Below are positions 1-10,761 of a DNA stretch of 64,000 nucleotides, piece after piece. The position numbers and the translations under genes were made by a program. The stretch is taken from contig NZ_JACJPY010000010.1 of the NCBI RefSeq assembly GCF_014696345.1, positions 20,789-84,788 of the forward strand, in the 5' to 3' direction. Below the pieces are notes generated by a model, which was not told the origin of the DNA, ran no database searches, and saw only the letters and a program-made list of their open reading frames with translations. Source of the stretch: Pseudanabaena cinerea FACHB-1277. Lineage in GTDB: Bacteria > Cyanobacteriota > Cyanobacteriia > Pseudanabaenales > Pseudanabaenaceae. Position 1 is the stretch's first letter; each line of letters opens with the position of its first letter.

Positions 1-435
1 CTTTTGACCGATCGCATCCATCCCTTCATTGGTGGTTGCTTTGACACTAACACAGTCAATGGTTAGGTTCAAGGCAGCAGCAAGGCGATCGCGCATCGCT
101 ACAATATGAGGTTTTAGTTTAGGCGCTTCAGCGATTACCATTGCATCAAGATTATTCACCCGCCAACCCTGCTCACCGATTAATTTCTGCACCTGTTGCA
201 ATAACACAATACTGTCGGCTCCTGCCCATTGTGGATCGTTAGGGGGGAAATAATGCCCAATATCGCCTAGGGCAAGCGCTCCCAACATGGCATCCATAAT
301 CGCATGGGTGAGTACATCGGCATCGCTATGTCCCAATAGCCCTTTTTCGTAAGGGATTTCGACACCACCTAAAATGAGGCGGCGATCGCGCACTAGTCGA
401 TGCAGATCATAACCATTGCCAATACGGATATTCAT
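1..435 (-). CDS. ispF: 2-C-methyl-D-erythritol 2,4-cyclodiphosphate synthase (3' end cut by window)
   Basis: This is the fifth enzyme of the MEP isoprenoid pathway; it cyclises CDP-methylerythritol 2-phosphate to MEcPP with release of CMP. The gene starts at ATG 435 and runs off the left edge, so 145 codons are visible of about 160 expected. The N-terminal [14 protein letters not shown] carries the metal-binding Asp and His (DxH), [14 protein letters not shown] carries the third ligand His, and ATTNEGM near the edge is the conserved nucleotide-binding region. No clear Shine-Dalgarno is seen because an 11-bp tandem repeat lies directly upstream. Identification is firm from the motifs. Confidence 0.95.
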   Translation of the reverse strand, partial: MNIRIGNGYDLHRLVRDRRLILGGVEIPYEKGLLGHSDADVLTHAIMDAMLGALALGDIGHYFPPNDPQWAGADSIVLLQQVQKLIGEQGWRVNNLDAMVIAEAPKLKPHIVAMRDRLAAALNLTIDCVSVKATTNEGMDAIGQK

Positions 436-479
436 AGATTGTTTTGAGATTGTTTTGAGATTGCTTTGGGATTGTTTTG
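436..479. repeat. Four tandem 11-bp repeats
   Basis: The unit AGATTGTTTTG occurs twice exactly (436-446, 447-457) and twice with one change (458-468, 469-479). The array lies between the UPF0182 gene and ispF and directly abuts the ispF start codon, occupying the place of its ribosome binding site. A 12-bp palindrome TTGATCGATCAA follows near 533-544. Confidence 0.8.
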
Positions 480-543
480 GATAGTGATGCAAAGTAATGG
501 TAAAGCTGTAAAGTGGAATAGTCAACGCTAGTTGATCGATCAA

Positions 544-3447
544 TTAAGGAACTGCGGCAGGAGCCTCAACGGGGCGAATAATTGGCGGGGCTGTAGTGGT
601 TTCGGGTTGAAAAATGGCAGCGATCGCCTGTTGCAGAGTTTGCGCCATCACAATGCGATTTTCGTAAGCCACGACCACGCGCACAAGGGTTGGCAATTTA
701 TTTTGCGTGGATTCCAGATAAATTGGTTCCACATATAACAAAGACTGCTCAATGGGAATGATGAGCAGATTGCCTTGAATTGCCCTTGAACCTTGGCGAT
801 TCCAGAGGGAAATTTGTTGCGAAATGATCGGATCTTGATTGATTCTTGCTTCAATTTGTTCAGGACCATAGACCAAAATTTGCTTGGGAAAGGTATAGAG
901 TAATAATTTGCCATAATTCTCGCCATCCGATCGCGCCGCTAACCATGCCACGAGATTAGGGCGTTCATTGGGAGTAAAGGGAAGTAAGAGAATAAACTCT
1001 TCAAAGGAAACATTGGGAAGACTGGTAATGAGATAGTAGGGCTTAACTAATAGGGATTTATCATCATAGACCTCATTGGGAATTTGCCATAGATCCTCAC
1101 GGTTATAGAATACCTGCGGATCGGTCATGTGATAGATCATCAAACGCTCTGACTGAATCTTGAATTGGTCAACGGGATAGCGCAAATGCTGTTGCAGTTC
1201 GCTAGGCATCGCGCTTAAGGGTTGAAATAGAGCAGGAAATATTCTCGACCATGTGTTAATAATCGGATCTCGGACATCGGCGATGTAGAAGTTAACATTG
1301 CCGTGATAGGCATCCACAATCACCTTCACCGAATTGCGAATATAGTTCAATCCCTCATTGCCAATGTCAGAATAGGGATAGCGATCGCTAGTAGTATAGG
1401 CATCAATAATCCAGAAGAGTTTACTGGGATCATTGACATCATTTTGAGCATTAGCCGCCACTAAATAGGGATCGCTGTCATATTGCAAAAAGGGGGCGAT
1501 CGCCTTGACCCGACTGAGAATATTGCGGCGAAATAAGAGCTTGGTATCAGGGAGAAACTCTGGTGTCACCGCCATGCGCCAATCATGGAGATAGACCGCA
1601 AACATTAGCCTTTGCCAAAACGAACTAAGCCGCACACCGCCCCGACCATCATAAATGTTGTAAACATTATCATTGTCGCTGGGGTAATCTAGCTCTTTAA
1701 CCTTTGTCCCCGTCATCACATAGGTATTCGTATTCTCGCCATAGTACAGGCGTGGCTTGCCAATGGGAATACTATCGCGGATATCTTGACTGGAGGTTGT
1801 GAGGGGTGTGCCTGCGGTAATGCCAATGTCTTTGATGAAGTATTCGGGCAGACCACCAGCCCCCACCCGATTGACAGGGCTAAGGGTGAAGCCATAACCA
1901 TGGGTATAAATTAAATGCTTGTTTACCCAAGTTTGTGCCTCTGATGGCACGGCGCTATAGTCCAATTCACGGGCAGCGATAATCGTTTGCTGTTGATTGG
2001 AACTTTGTCGATTGGCGGTCTTACCAAAACCAATGCGATAGCGATCGATATCTGCATCAGGAAAACTGTAATAGAGACGAATTTGTTGCAGTTGCCGATT
2101 GGTGGCGAGCAGTGGTTGCTGATCCCAGAGGCGAATATTGCGAATTGTTAGCTCATTGTTTTGAATTGATTTTTCCGTGAGTTTCCCTTCAGGATTAAAT
2201 ACCTGAGCATCAATGACATCTAGCCCAAAGGCAGCGCGGGTGAGGGCAATGGTGCGCTCAATATAGGGACGTTCCCGCTCTAGTTCATTAGGCTGCACGA
2301 TCAATGATTGGACGGCATTGGGCAGGAAAATACCTAAGCCGATCGCCATGATTAAATAAATAATTACGGCGATCGCCACGGGCTTACGACTGGCGGCTTG
2401 ACGGGGCAGTTTCCAAGTTCTTGCCAATAAAAAACCAGCGATCGCCAAAGCTAAAACACTCAGCCCCGTATAGACTGGCAACTGCACCACAATATCGGTA
2501 TAGCTGGCTCCATAGGAAATGCCCCTTGGTGAATAGAGCAGTTCGTAGCGATTGAGCCAATAGCTAAAACTGACCACTAGCATAAATACGCCGCCCAAGC
2601 CGTAGAGGTGGCGCTGTTGCTGACGGGAAATGCCCCTAAATTTGCCATCACTCAGGCTATTGCCCGAAAGCAGATAGGTGAGCAGGACTGCCAAAAATCC
2701 ATAGAGGCTAATCCCTGTGATCGCAAACTCCAATACCTCAAGGGCAGGCAAATTAAAAATATAGGCGCTGATATCTCGAGCAAAAACTGGCTCCGTACTT
2801 CCAAAGCTAGTGGGCTGTAAACTCGGCAAAATCCTAATCCATTGCCGCGATAACACCCATGCTGTACTACCACTCAACCATATCGCGATCCCCCGCAATA
2901 GCCAACGCGGATAAATTATCATGGCGATCGCCGCCACAATCACCACAATACTCACATTGCGCTCTTGCGTAATTGTCATCACTAGTTGCCACAATGACAA
3001 TGGGCGAAATAATGTCGGCGAATCGGACAAGGTTCGCACCTGCGCGATCGCCACCTGCCCATAATGCAACACCAGCAAGCAAATCAATAGACTAAGACCG
3101 AGGCTCAAAGGCAGTAACCACCGCAATCTCAAGGCACTGGGTATATACTGCGAACCATGCTGCTCATATAGAGAGTCATGACTGCCCCCATATTTTAATC
3201 TTTGGGCAATTTGCAAATTCTTAAATAGATAGAATAGGGCGATCGCTAAAGTAACTATGCCCAACCCCAACTGTACTACGACCCGCAATAAATAAATTGG
3301 CAAATAGCCCAACTCTTGAAACCAGAGGATTTCACCACCTAAGCGCGAGATTCCCTCAATTGCAATAACGCTAACAGCTAATCCAATTCCCAAATTTCTA
3401 TAGGTTTGTGGCGATATCGCATTGAAATTAGGAAGCTTGAATTTCAT
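544..3447 (-). CDS. UPF0182 family integral membrane protein
   Basis: A 967-residue protein of the UPF0182 (COG1615) family, whose biochemical role is unknown. The N-terminal third holds about seven hydrophobic segments (for example around residues 17-35, 45-70, 110-135, 160-185 and 245-265, then two more before residue 390). The rest is a large, mostly soluble domain with the family-typical stretch [11 protein letters not shown], a region around FTLSPVN and a Pro/Ala-rich C-terminus. Full length for the family. The start at ATG 3447 gives [17 protein letters not shown], a short charged lead before the first membrane span. The gene stands alone between ispF and a small outer-membrane protein gene. 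Confidence 0.85.
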   Translation of the reverse strand: MKFKLPNFNAISPQTYRNLGIGLAVSVIAIEGISRLGGEILWFQELGYLPIYLLRVVVQLGLGIVTLAIALFYLFKNLQIAQRLKYGGSHDSLYEQHGSQYIPSALRLRWLLPLSLGLSLLICLLVLHYGQVAIAQVRTLSDSPTLFRPLSLWQLVMTITQERNVSIVVIVAAIAMIIYPRWLLRGIAIWLSGSTAWVLSRQWIRILPSLQPTSFGSTEPVFARDISAYIFNLPALEVLEFAITGISLYGFLAVLLTYLLSGNSLSDGKFRGISRQQQRHLYGLGGVFMLVVSFSYWLNRYELLYSPRGISYGASYTDIVVQLPVYTGLSVLALAIAGFLLARTWKLPRQAASRKPVAIAVIIYLIMAIGLGIFLPNAVQSLIVQPNELERERPYIERTIALTRAAFGLDVIDAQVFNPEGKLTEKSIQNNELTIRNIRLWDQQPLLATNRQLQQIRLYYSFPDADIDRYRIGFGKTANRQSSNQQQTIIAARELDYSAVPSEAQTWVNKHLIYTHGYGFTLSPVNRVGAGGLPEYFIKDIGITAGTPLTTSSQDIRDSIPIGKPRLYYGENTNTYVMTGTKVKELDYPSDNDNVYNIYDGRGGVRLSSFWQRLMFAVYLHDWRMAVTPEFLPDTKLLFRRNILSRVKAIAPFLQYDSDPYLVAANAQNDVNDPSKLFWIIDAYTTSDRYPYSDIGNEGLNYIRNSVKVIVDAYHGNVNFYIADVRDPIINTWSRIFPALFQPLSAMPSELQQHLRYPVDQFKIQSERLMIYHMTDPQVFYNREDLWQIPNEVYDDKSLLVKPYYLITSLPNVSFEEFILLLPFTPNERPNLVAWLAARSDGENYGKLLLYTFPKQILVYGPEQIEARINQDPIISQQISLWNRQGSRAIQGNLLIIPIEQSLLYVEPIYLESTQNKLPTLVRVVVAYENRIVMAQTLQQAIAAIFQPETTTAPPIIRPVEAPAAVP

Positions 3448-3512
3448 GGCTGCTGCTTAGGGAAGTGGTTTGCCATATTATAGGGCTTACACAACAGCAA
3501 AAACACAACAGC

Positions 3513-3550
3513 AAAAAGTAGGAGCAATTCATGAATTGTCCCTACTTTTT
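3513..3550 (-). terminator. Rho-independent terminator of the small outer-membrane protein gene
   Basis: Inverted repeat with arms AAAAAGTAGG (3513-3522) and CCTACTTTTT (3541-3550), extended inward with small mismatches. Read on the minus strand it lies just after the stop at 3599 and ends in a T run; the symmetric A/T ends could also serve the plus strand. Confidence 0.75.
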
Positions 3551-3598
3551 AATTAGCTAGGCATATCAACTTTCGCAAATTGGCATAATCACATTACC

Positions 3599-4111
3599 TT
3601 AGAACTGGACTCCCACCCCTGCCTGCACAGAAGCGCCAGCAGAACCATTATTTTGTCCATTAAAAGGAATTACAGCATTGCTGTAAAGTAAGACTCTGCG
3701 ATTGAGGCTAACTTCAACGCCTGGTTGAATTGCAAAGGAATTGCGATCGCCTGTTAGAGAGCTTTCGCCACCAACCTTAAAGGAACCACCAGCACCTAAA
3801 TAAACATTGGTGCGATCGCCAACGGGTAGATCATAGGAGACAGTTGGCACAACGGAGGCTCCACCATTGCCAAAGATTACGGAACTACGGGCAGAGAGCG
3901 GAACTCCCTCAAACTTATAACGACCCGCCAAGTTTGCACCAATTACAGAAGGATTCGTCGCAAAGCTTTGAAGAGAGATACCTGCGCCCACATAGCTACC
4001 AGGTAATCGAGGGGTCTCTGCCGCAGCGATCGCACTGAAGGAAGTGACTACAGAGGCGGCGATAACTGCACCGAGAGAAAGCTTGGTAGAGAAATTAATT
4101 AGAGATTGCAT
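3599..4111 (-). CDS. Small exported beta-barrel-like outer-membrane protein
   Basis: A 170-residue exported protein. A signal peptide is visible (MQSLINFSTKLSLGAV followed by a hydrophobic Ala/Val stretch, predicted cleavage after AIAAA). The mature part has alternating hydrophobic and polar strands, repeated YVGAG/YLGAG motifs and the terminal aromatic residue of VQAGVGVQF, as in outer-membrane barrels. The start at ATG 4111 is chosen because AAAGGAG precedes it by a good distance; an in-frame start 36 nt upstream lacks this. It is clearly paralogous to the gene at 28301-28825 (shared VVPTVS(Y/F)D(L/V)P, GAG and FxIQPG motifs). Function is unknown. Confidence 0.75.
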   Translation of the reverse strand: MQSLINFSTKLSLGAVIAASVVTSFSAIAAAETPRLPGSYVGAGISLQSFATNPSVIGANLAGRYKFEGVPLSARSSVIFGNGGASVVPTVSYDLPVGDRTNVYLGAGGSFKVGGESSLTGDRNSFAIQPGVEVSLNRRVLLYSNAVIPFNGQNNGSAGASVQAGVGVQF

Positions 4112-4200
4112 GGAATTCACTCCTTTAATGGATTTGTTGCTTAACATGACTCATTTGACTGGAGAGAATTGGCATTGTTCCCATTAGGTTGCACCATAAA

Positions 4201-4243
4201 AAAAGGTCTAAGAAGCTTATAAATCAAGCACCTTAGACCTTTT
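4201..4243 (-). terminator. Rho-independent terminator after the Gfo/Idh gene
   Basis: Perfect 12-bp arms AAAAGGTCTAAG (4201-4212) and CTTAGACCTTTT (4232-4243) with a 19-nt loop. On the minus strand it follows the stop at 4319 and ends in a T run. A second imperfect hairpin (4290-4328, GTTAAG / CTTAAC outer, TTTTTGGC / GCCAAAAA inner) overlaps the stop codon itself. Confidence 0.75.
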
Positions 4244-4318
4244 AATTGATTTCTATCTCTTTAAACTCATGCTAACGGGTGAGAAGATTGTTAAGTTGAT
4301 TTTTGGCGAAGCCAAAAA

Positions 4319-5359
4319 TTAGCTTAACGTTGCAACTTCCCGTAATTGCAAATCGCAACTGCGCCATACTTGACCATCGATCGCCGTTTGTTCGATCAGA
4401 CTTGCCAACCGCAGGGTCTTGAGTGCCTGTGCGCCACCCACCGAAGGCTGAGCGCGATCGCGTACACAGGCGACAAAATGCTCTAGCTCTGCGTGCAGTG
4501 GTTCAATATTACTGGTATGCACCTTCTCGATAAAACCATCTTGGCGATATAAAACTTGACCATAATCCGTTGTCCAGTTGGCGGTTGTCTGGCGATGGAT
4601 CAAGATTTCATTATTTAAAAAATTGGACTCCGTGAGGGAGTTAGTGCAGTGCGCTGTAATTTTGCGCTTTTTGCGATGGGTAACTTTGCTGGCGGTCAGG
4701 GTGGCAATTATGCCACATTCAAACCCAATCGTTGCGGTCACATAGTCGAGATATTTAGATTCGGGTGAGACGCAATTGCCATGTGCCGATACCCGTACAA
4801 TTGTTGATGGTACAAGCTCTAGCACCAGATCGATATCATGGATCATCAGATCAAATACCACCGAGACATCATTTGCCCTTTGGGAATAGGGACTCATGCG
4901 ATCCGCTTCGATCGCCAAAATCGTCTCATGCTTTAAAACCTTGCTCAATTCTTGGAAGGCAGGGTTAAAGCGCTCAATATGACCCACCTGCAAAATGCAA
5001 TTTTGATCGGCGGCAAGTTGCACTAAAGATTCAGCCTCGGCGATCGTCGCAGCGATCGGCTTTTCGATCAAAACATGAATGCCTGCCTTGAGACAGGTCG
5101 TGCCGACATCGTAATGCAGACGGGTTGGCACAGCGATACAGACCGCATCAACCTTGGGCAGCATTTCTCGATAGTCTTCAAAAAAAAGGACTCGATGCTT
5201 ACTAGCAGTGTCGCGCCCCCTCTCAACATTCACATCTGAGACTCCCACAAGTTCGGCATCCTTGAGCAGGCTCAAAACTCTGGCATGATGCTGCCCCATA
5301 TTGCCTATACCGATGACACCAACCCGAATGGGATCGTGGAAATTGCGACTGGGGCTCAT
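4319..5359 (-). CDS. Gfo/Idh/MocA family NAD(P)-dependent oxidoreductase
   Basis: A 346-residue sugar dehydrogenase-type oxidoreductase. The Rossmann dinucleotide motif GVIGIGNMGQHHARVL is at the N-terminus, followed by the catalytic EKPI motif and GHIERFNPAF. The latter two resemble UDP-N-acetylglucosamine 3-dehydrogenases (GnnA/WlbA type) used to make amino-sugars for cell-surface glycans, so a nucleotide-sugar substrate is likely, but the substrate is inferred. ATG 5359 is preferred over GTG 5368 since GAGGA precedes it, although the spacing is short. No sugar gene is adjacent. Confidence 0.85.
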   Translation of the reverse strand: MSPSRNFHDPIRVGVIGIGNMGQHHARVLSLLKDAELVGVSDVNVERGRDTASKHRVLFFEDYREMLPKVDAVCIAVPTRLHYDVGTTCLKAGIHVLIEKPIAATIAEAESLVQLAADQNCILQVGHIERFNPAFQELSKVLKHETILAIEADRMSPYSQRANDVSVVFDLMIHDIDLVLELVPSTIVRVSAHGNCVSPESKYLDYVTATIGFECGIIATLTASKVTHRKKRKITAHCTNSLTESNFLNNEILIHRQTTANWTTDYGQVLYRQDGFIEKVHTSNIEPLHAELEHFVACVRDRAQPSVGGAQALKTLRLASLIEQTAIDGQVWRSCDLQLREVATLS

Positions 5360-5464
5360 ATTCCTCACACACGCTCAGTAAATCGCTAAATAAATGCGCT
5401 CAATTTGTCAAAAATCCTAGCATGGATATAGATCTGTTACTAGTTTTGTTACAACACAAACTAG

Positions 5465-5495
5465 ACAAAGGGCGGCGCAATGCGCTGCCCTTTGT
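5465..5495 (-). terminator. Rho-independent terminator of ppc
   Basis: Arms ACAAAGGGC and GCCCTTTGT with inner GCGC pairing around a three-base loop, directly after the ppc stop on the minus strand and followed by a T-rich stretch. Confidence 0.7.
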
Positions 5496-5498
5496 TGA

Positions 5499-8435
5499 TC
5501 AGCCTGTATTTCGCATCCCTGCGGCAATACCATTGATGGTCAACAATGCGCCGCGTAATAATTCGTTTTTAGAATAGCGCGATCGCAGGTCAACGGTGTC
5601 GGCACGATGCTGGCGCAAGCGCTTGAGCAGTGAAGCTTGAATAAAGCCAAGGGGGACAATCGAGCCGTTGCGGAGTTGCACAGAGCGTTGCAAGTCGCGA
5701 TCACTATCAAGGATATGCTTATTGCCAGTAATCATCTGCATGACATGGCGGGTACGCTGAAACTCTTCTAGAATTTCAGCAAAAATACTGATGAACTCCT
5801 GCTCATAGCCCTCCTTTGTCAGTTCGCGCATATAGTGGTGAGCGATCTGTAAATCGGCTTTAGCAAGGGTCATTTCCACCCGTGAGATCACGGTTTTAAA
5901 GAAAGGCCATTTGCTATAAAAATATTGCAACAGCGACAAATGCCCCTCTGGATTTTGTTGGAGAAATTCTTCTAGAGCCGCGCCGATGCCATACCAAGAT
6001 GGCAACAAAAATCGGCTTTGTGTCCAGCTAAATACCCAAGGTATAGCGCGTAAACTACCAAGGTCGCGTTTACCAGCCCGCCGCGCAGGACGTGAGCTAA
6101 TCTGTAGCTGACTAATTTCTTCGATGGGTGTAACTTGATGAAAAAACTCGACTAAGCTAGGCTTTTCATAAATGAGGTCGCGATAAACTTGGCGCGATCG
6201 CACCGAAATTTCTTCCATCGTATCTAGCCAACAGTCAAGGGTATCAGTGCTGCTTGGTAACAGCGATGCTTGAATTACGGCAGTGGCGATGGTTTCCAGA
6301 TTATAAAGCGCAATTTCGGGCAGCGAATACTTAGAGGCTAAGACCTCACCCTGTTCTGTAATTTTGATCCTGCCTTCAATGCTGCGCCCTGGCTGTGCCA
6401 AAATCGCCTCATAGGTCGGACCACCGCCGCGCCCGACTGAGCCACCCCGCCCGTGAAACATCCGTAAATCCACATTGTATTTTTGGCAAACATCCTGCAA
6501 TGCTCTCTGAGCCTTATAAATCTCCCAATTACTACTCAAGAAACCTGAGTCTTTGTTGCTATCGGAATAGCCTAGCATCACCTCTTGTAGATGATCATGA
6601 TTTTCGAGATAAGCGCGGTAAAGCGGTAGTTCAAACAGCTCTGTCATAATGGGCGGGGCGCTTTGCAAATCTTCCACCGTTTCAAATAGAGGCGCAATAC
6701 TAAGCGAACCCTTACCTGTTGCTGGGTTATAGAGTCCTGCTTCCTTGGCTAAGAGCAGTACCTCTAGAATATCGCTGACGCTGCGGTTCATGCTGATCAC
6801 ATAGTTGTGACAAATCGCCGTTGAAAATTCCTGCTGTACCTTGGCAACCATCCGAAAAGTTTCAATAATTTCGTTGGTTTTGGCACTGAAATTGAGTTGA
6901 GCAGGGATCATCGGACGACGAGTTTTTAGCTCTGTGGTCAGCCATATTACTTTTTCAGGTTCTGATAGTTCATCATAGGGGCGCTCTAATAGTTGCAGCG
7001 TATCAGCTATTTCGGCGATCGTATTGCTATGTTGGGTGCTTTCTTGCCGAATATCGAGATGCGCCAAATGGAATCCATAGACATCAACTTGACGAATTAA
7101 GTTTTCGAGAGGCTTAGGATTAAGATTTGTCTCGATCAGGCTGGACTGGATTAATTTTAATTCTGTTAAAAAGTCCGCAACATCGGTATAAAGACGATGC
7201 TCTTGACCTTTGGTGGACAAGTCCATTTCTGAGGCTTGCCAACCACTATGGCGCAGTTTTTGGTTGCGATCGCGGGTACGCACTAGCCGTTCGCGCACAT
7301 ATGCCAATTTGAGACGGTAAGGTTCTTGACGAAATTTAATCGAGTTTTTTTCGTAAATTTCGGGCAGATGAATCTGATCGTCACCAAGGGAGTCGAGCAA
7401 GTCTTGAGAAACGTCACTGAGACTTTGAGAGAGCGACAGCATGCGGCTGAGATGCTCAACGGACTTGATGTATTTATTGAGGACGAGATTGCGCTGATAG
7501 CAAGCAGTTTGCCAAGTGACTTCGGGGGTGACATAGGGGTTGCCATCGCGATCGCTGCCCACCCATGAGCCAAATTTGCAGAAGTTGTAGCTGGGTAACT
7601 GCATTTTGGGGAAGGTGATGGCGATCGCTGAGGCAAGGCGATCATACAAAATAGGGATCGCATCAAACAAAACCTCTTCAAAATAATGCAGCGTATAGTC
7701 TGCCTCATCAAGTACCGTTGGCTTAATTTGGTTGAGTTCATCGGTGCGCCACCAGAGCCGAATTTCTTCAGCAATTTGTTCTTGCAAAGCCGCAGATTCC
7801 CAGTCCAGGGCGATCGTTTGTGGTGCAACATCATCACCGCGGAAACCGATCAACCGATCAAGTTCCTTGAGCATTTTGGCAATCATCCTCTGTTTTTCAC
7901 GGATCGTATGACGGACGATCTCGGTGGGATGGGCGGTGAATACAAGGCGAATATCAAGATTGTCAAGAACCTTCTGGATCTGACGGGTTGGCACATTCAG
8001 CTTTTTGAGGACAGGAAACAGCCAGCGAAACGTGCCATTGGCATATTCAGGTTCGCTATTAACACTACTTAGGGGGCTGACACGCTGAATGCTGGTTTGC
8101 TCCTGCTCGTGGTCCTGTTCGACAATATTGATCAACTGAAAAAACAAGGCAAAAGCTCTGGCGGCAGTGGTAGCTTGGTGTAAGTCTAGGCTTTCGACCA
8201 GCTTTAGCACTTCTTCGGCAGGATATTCAGGGGCTTGACCTTCAGGGGAGCACATGGCGCGGAGTTGCCGCAATAGATCCACTAGGTCTTGACCACTTTC
8301 CCTCAATAAAACTGATTCCCACAGATCCACAACTAACTTAAGCCGAAATCGCAGACGAGAATTGGCGGCACGCAGATCGCTCTCGATATTTACCATTTGG
8401 ACTAATGACGCTGACAGTGCTGCTGGGGAACTCAT
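5499..8435 (-). CDS. ppc: Phosphoenolpyruvate carboxylase
   Basis: Carboxylates PEP with bicarbonate to oxaloacetate, the anaplerotic reaction feeding amino acid synthesis and the incomplete TCA cycle in cyanobacteria. The 978-residue protein is full length for cyanobacterial PEPC. Both signature sites are intact: [13 protein letters not shown] at residues 165-177 with the catalytic His, and [15 protein letters not shown] near residue 656. The C-terminus ends in AAGMRNTG, matching the conserved MRNTG tail. The start [10 protein letters not shown] is plausible; a later start at MVNIESD cannot be excluded. Monocistronic, with its own terminator. Confidence 0.97.
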   Translation of the reverse strand: MSSPAALSASLVQMVNIESDLRAANSRLRFRLKLVVDLWESVLLRESGQDLVDLLRQLRAMCSPEGQAPEYPAEEVLKLVESLDLHQATTAARAFALFFQLINIVEQDHEQEQTSIQRVSPLSSVNSEPEYANGTFRWLFPVLKKLNVPTRQIQKVLDNLDIRLVFTAHPTEIVRHTIREKQRMIAKMLKELDRLIGFRGDDVAPQTIALDWESAALQEQIAEEIRLWWRTDELNQIKPTVLDEADYTLHYFEEVLFDAIPILYDRLASAIAITFPKMQLPSYNFCKFGSWVGSDRDGNPYVTPEVTWQTACYQRNLVLNKYIKSVEHLSRMLSLSQSLSDVSQDLLDSLGDDQIHLPEIYEKNSIKFRQEPYRLKLAYVRERLVRTRDRNQKLRHSGWQASEMDLSTKGQEHRLYTDVADFLTELKLIQSSLIETNLNPKPLENLIRQVDVYGFHLAHLDIRQESTQHSNTIAEIADTLQLLERPYDELSEPEKVIWLTTELKTRRPMIPAQLNFSAKTNEIIETFRMVAKVQQEFSTAICHNYVISMNRSVSDILEVLLLAKEAGLYNPATGKGSLSIAPLFETVEDLQSAPPIMTELFELPLYRAYLENHDHLQEVMLGYSDSNKDSGFLSSNWEIYKAQRALQDVCQKYNVDLRMFHGRGGSVGRGGGPTYEAILAQPGRSIEGRIKITEQGEVLASKYSLPEIALYNLETIATAVIQASLLPSSTDTLDCWLDTMEEISVRSRQVYRDLIYEKPSLVEFFHQVTPIEEISQLQISSRPARRAGKRDLGSLRAIPWVFSWTQSRFLLPSWYGIGAALEEFLQQNPEGHLSLLQYFYSKWPFFKTVISRVEMTLAKADLQIAHHYMRELTKEGYEQEFISIFAEILEEFQRTRHVMQMITGNKHILDSDRDLQRSVQLRNGSIVPLGFIQASLLKRLRQHRADTVDLRSRYSKNELLRGALLTINGIAAGMRNTG

Positions 8436-9002
8436 CCAACTTTCTCCAAAATTTTCTTGCTAATCCCAAATCTTCTCATTATAAGGTTATCTAGTCTTTT
8501 GCTAAGTTATCAATTGATACAATTAATAGTTGTTTTTGACAAAAGACCTATAACTTTTTGTAGGATGCCATCGTAGGATTTATATAGTTTCTATACCATA
8601 TCAGCTAGACGATCGCCTTACATTGATTGCCACAGAATTAAAAATTTCCTAGGGACGCTACACCTTCAAGCAACCTGTTAAGAATTTATTAAAAATGCCT
8701 ACAATCCTGCAATATTTCTTTACAAATTGTTGATAATAGTAAGCATATGTCTGCCCAAAAATAGCCTGTCAGCTCAATCCATACAAGTATCACAATACTT
8801 GTATGAATTAAAACTAAAATCAAGTAGATTTTTGGCTTAATCTAGCTTGATTTAGATTAATAAAGTGCGATCGCCATTTTTGGGGCTGATGTCGCGTGAT
8901 GACGCGATACAGCACTTGGCACTAAGTCAAAATTTTTCTGTGCTACTCAAAGCTTCCATAGACTGTAATTGATTTAATTCTTAATTTGATGACCTTTAAC
9001 CT
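8436..9002. other. 567-bp AT-rich gene-free region with two hairpins
   Basis: Divergent spacer between ppc and the UbiH-like gene. No convincing ORF was found. It holds a perfect hairpin with 11-bp arms CATACAAGTAT / ATACTTGTATG around CACA (8780-8805), and an imperfect inverted repeat AAATCAAG...CTTGATTT (8817-8853). A short GC-rich hairpin around GTCGCGT / ACGCGAT lies near 8890-8912. Promoters for both flanking genes must be here but none could be assigned. Confidence 0.6.
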
Positions 9003-10226
9003 ATGTTTGATGTCTTAATTGTTGGTGCGGGAATGGTGGGGGCAAGTCTAGCCTGTGCGCTAGGTGCTAAGAATGGTGTGCTTGATCGTAATTTGCGCGT
9101 GGGCATCATTGAGAGCAACCCTAATTTTGGACATGGCGAATTTACCGCCGATGGTCGAGCTAGCGCGATCGCCTATGGCTCAAGCCAAATCTGGCAAAAT
9201 ATCGGTGTGTGGGCAGGAATGCAGCGCCGAGGTGTGACCCCCATGCATAGGATTAAGGTGTCAGAGGGGGATCTGCCCTATCAGGTGCAATTGTGTCGCG
9301 AGGATGCTGGTAAGGAGGCGCTAGGCTATATTGTCGAAAACTCTGTTACTTTAGCGGCATTGTGGGAGTTTGCAAAGGAATGTCCCAATATCGAATTGCT
9401 ATGCCCTGCCCAAGTTGTGGATCTTGACTATGCTAGCGATCGCTCAGGGGTGATGCGCGTGAAAATCAGTTCGACGATCGGTGAGCAGTATTTGGAGACA
9501 AGGCTATTGGTGGCGGCGGATGGTGGGCGATCGCAGGTGCGGCAATTGGCAAATATCGAAATCGATGCATTAAATTACGAGCAAACCTGCATTGTCACCA
9601 CCATTCAAAGCGATCGCCCCCATGAAAACTTTGCCCATGAGCGCTTTCAGCCCAGTGGTCCCTTTGCGGTACTGCCCTTGGGTAGCGATCGCGCCTGTGT
9701 AGTTTGGACTGCCACCAAAGCGGAAACACCGCAGCTACTTGCCCTTGACGACACTGCCTTTCTCCAAGAGTTAGCCCAACGTTTTGGTAAGCCCTTGATG
9801 GAGCAACTAGGCAATATCCGCGTAATTTCCCATAGCCGCGCCAACTATACTCCCCGATGGATGCACACCAAAACCTATATCCAACCCCGCCTAGCTCTCA
9901 TTGGCGATGCCGCCCACACCACCCACCCGATCGCAGGACAAGGTATGAACTTAGGCATTCGTGATGTGAATGCACTTGCCCATGTGCTGAAGACCGCCCA
10001 TCAAAACCATGAGGATATTGGCTCATTAGCAGTTTTGAAAAGGTATGAGTCCAAGCGCAAATGGGATAACCTCGGCGTGATTTTGTTAACGGATATTTCT
10101 AATCGGCTGTTTTCCAACCATAATTGGTTCTTTAAAACTGTGCGGCGCTTAGGCTTGCTGATTTTGCAAATTTCTTTGTTTAAGCGTTTATTAATGCACT
10201 TTATGATGGGAATGCACCAAATCTAA
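9003..10226 (+). CDS. UbiH/Coq6-family FAD-dependent hydroxylase
   Basis: A 407-residue class A flavin monooxygenase. It has the N-terminal FAD-binding GAGMVGASLACALG, the central DGxxS-like motif (AADGGRSQVRQLA) and the C-terminal GDAAHTTHPIAGQGMN that binds FAD ribose and is typical of the UbiH/UbiF/Coq6 group. In cyanobacteria, which make plastoquinone rather than ubiquinone, such enzymes are thought to hydroxylate a quinone-ring precursor; that role is inferred. The start ATG 9003 places the FAD motif at residue 8, as usual. Confidence 0.85.
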   Translation: MFDVLIVGAGMVGASLACALGAKNGVLDRNLRVGIIESNPNFGHGEFTADGRASAIAYGSSQIWQNIGVWAGMQRRGVTPMHRIKVSEGDLPYQVQLCREDAGKEALGYIVENSVTLAALWEFAKECPNIELLCPAQVVDLDYASDRSGVMRVKISSTIGEQYLETRLLVAADGGRSQVRQLANIEIDALNYEQTCIVTTIQSDRPHENFAHERFQPSGPFAVLPLGSDRACVVWTATKAETPQLLALDDTAFLQELAQRFGKPLMEQLGNIRVISHSRANYTPRWMHTKTYIQPRLALIGDAAHTTHPIAGQGMNLGIRDVNALAHVLKTAHQNHEDIGSLAVLKRYESKRKWDNLGVILLTDISNRLFSNHNWFFKTVRRLGLLILQISLFKRLLMHFMMGMHQI

Positions 10227-10260
10227 ATTCTTCTATCTAAATTCTTCCAAGAGCTTGTCC

Positions 10261-10761
10261 ATGAGTGCCACTTCCCAGCTTTTACCCGTTCAAAATATTA
10301 CTCCCCAAAGCTTTCAGCCCTATGGACAGCTAATCTTGCCCTCCAACGACGGCAAGCTTTTTGATCAGGATGATGCTCAGCTATGTTTAGAAGGGATACC
10401 ACGTTTTTATATCATGCGATTAGCCAAGACTGGGATCAGGTTTCAAAGTTTGGCACGTCATCAAAAATGCACACAATGTCTTGGCTCCGTGGGTGGTCAA
10501 GATTGGTTCATGGCAGTTGCCCCTGCATCTGGAAGTGAACTCGATGGCGATCGCCTTGATCTAGACCAACTTGCTGCTTTCAGAATTTCTGGCAGTTGCT
10601 TGATCAAGCTCAACTTAGGCACATGGCACGCTGGCCCCCTATTTATGGCGGATAGTATGGACTTTTATAACTTAGAACTTCACGACACTAATATTCATGA
10701 CTATGGGGTTTACAACTTACGCAAGCTGCACAATACAAGCTTTGAGCTAGATCTAAATTAG
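10261..10761 (+). CDS. Ureidoglycolate lyase (AllA)-like protein
   Basis: A 166-residue protein resembling ureidoglycolate lyase/hydrolase, which splits ureidoglycolate to glyoxylate and urea at the end of purine degradation. Supporting segments are ITPQSFQPYGQLI at the N-terminus, LARHQKCTQCLGSVGG (the family usually has RHxxxxQ-F-P) and GTWHAGPLF with the catalytic-site His. The family's usual Phe/Pro after the Gln is changed to Cys-Leu, so the activity is uncertain. ATG 10261 is preferred over the TTG two codons earlier. It converges with the next gene and the two stop regions overlap by 9 bp. Confidence 0.65.
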   Translation: MSATSQLLPVQNITPQSFQPYGQLILPSNDGKLFDQDDAQLCLEGIPRFYIMRLAKTGIRFQSLARHQKCTQCLGSVGGQDWFMAVAPASGSELDGDRLDLDQLAAFRISGSCLIKLNLGTWHAGPLFMADSMDFYNLELHDTNIHDYGVYNLRKLHNTSFELDLN

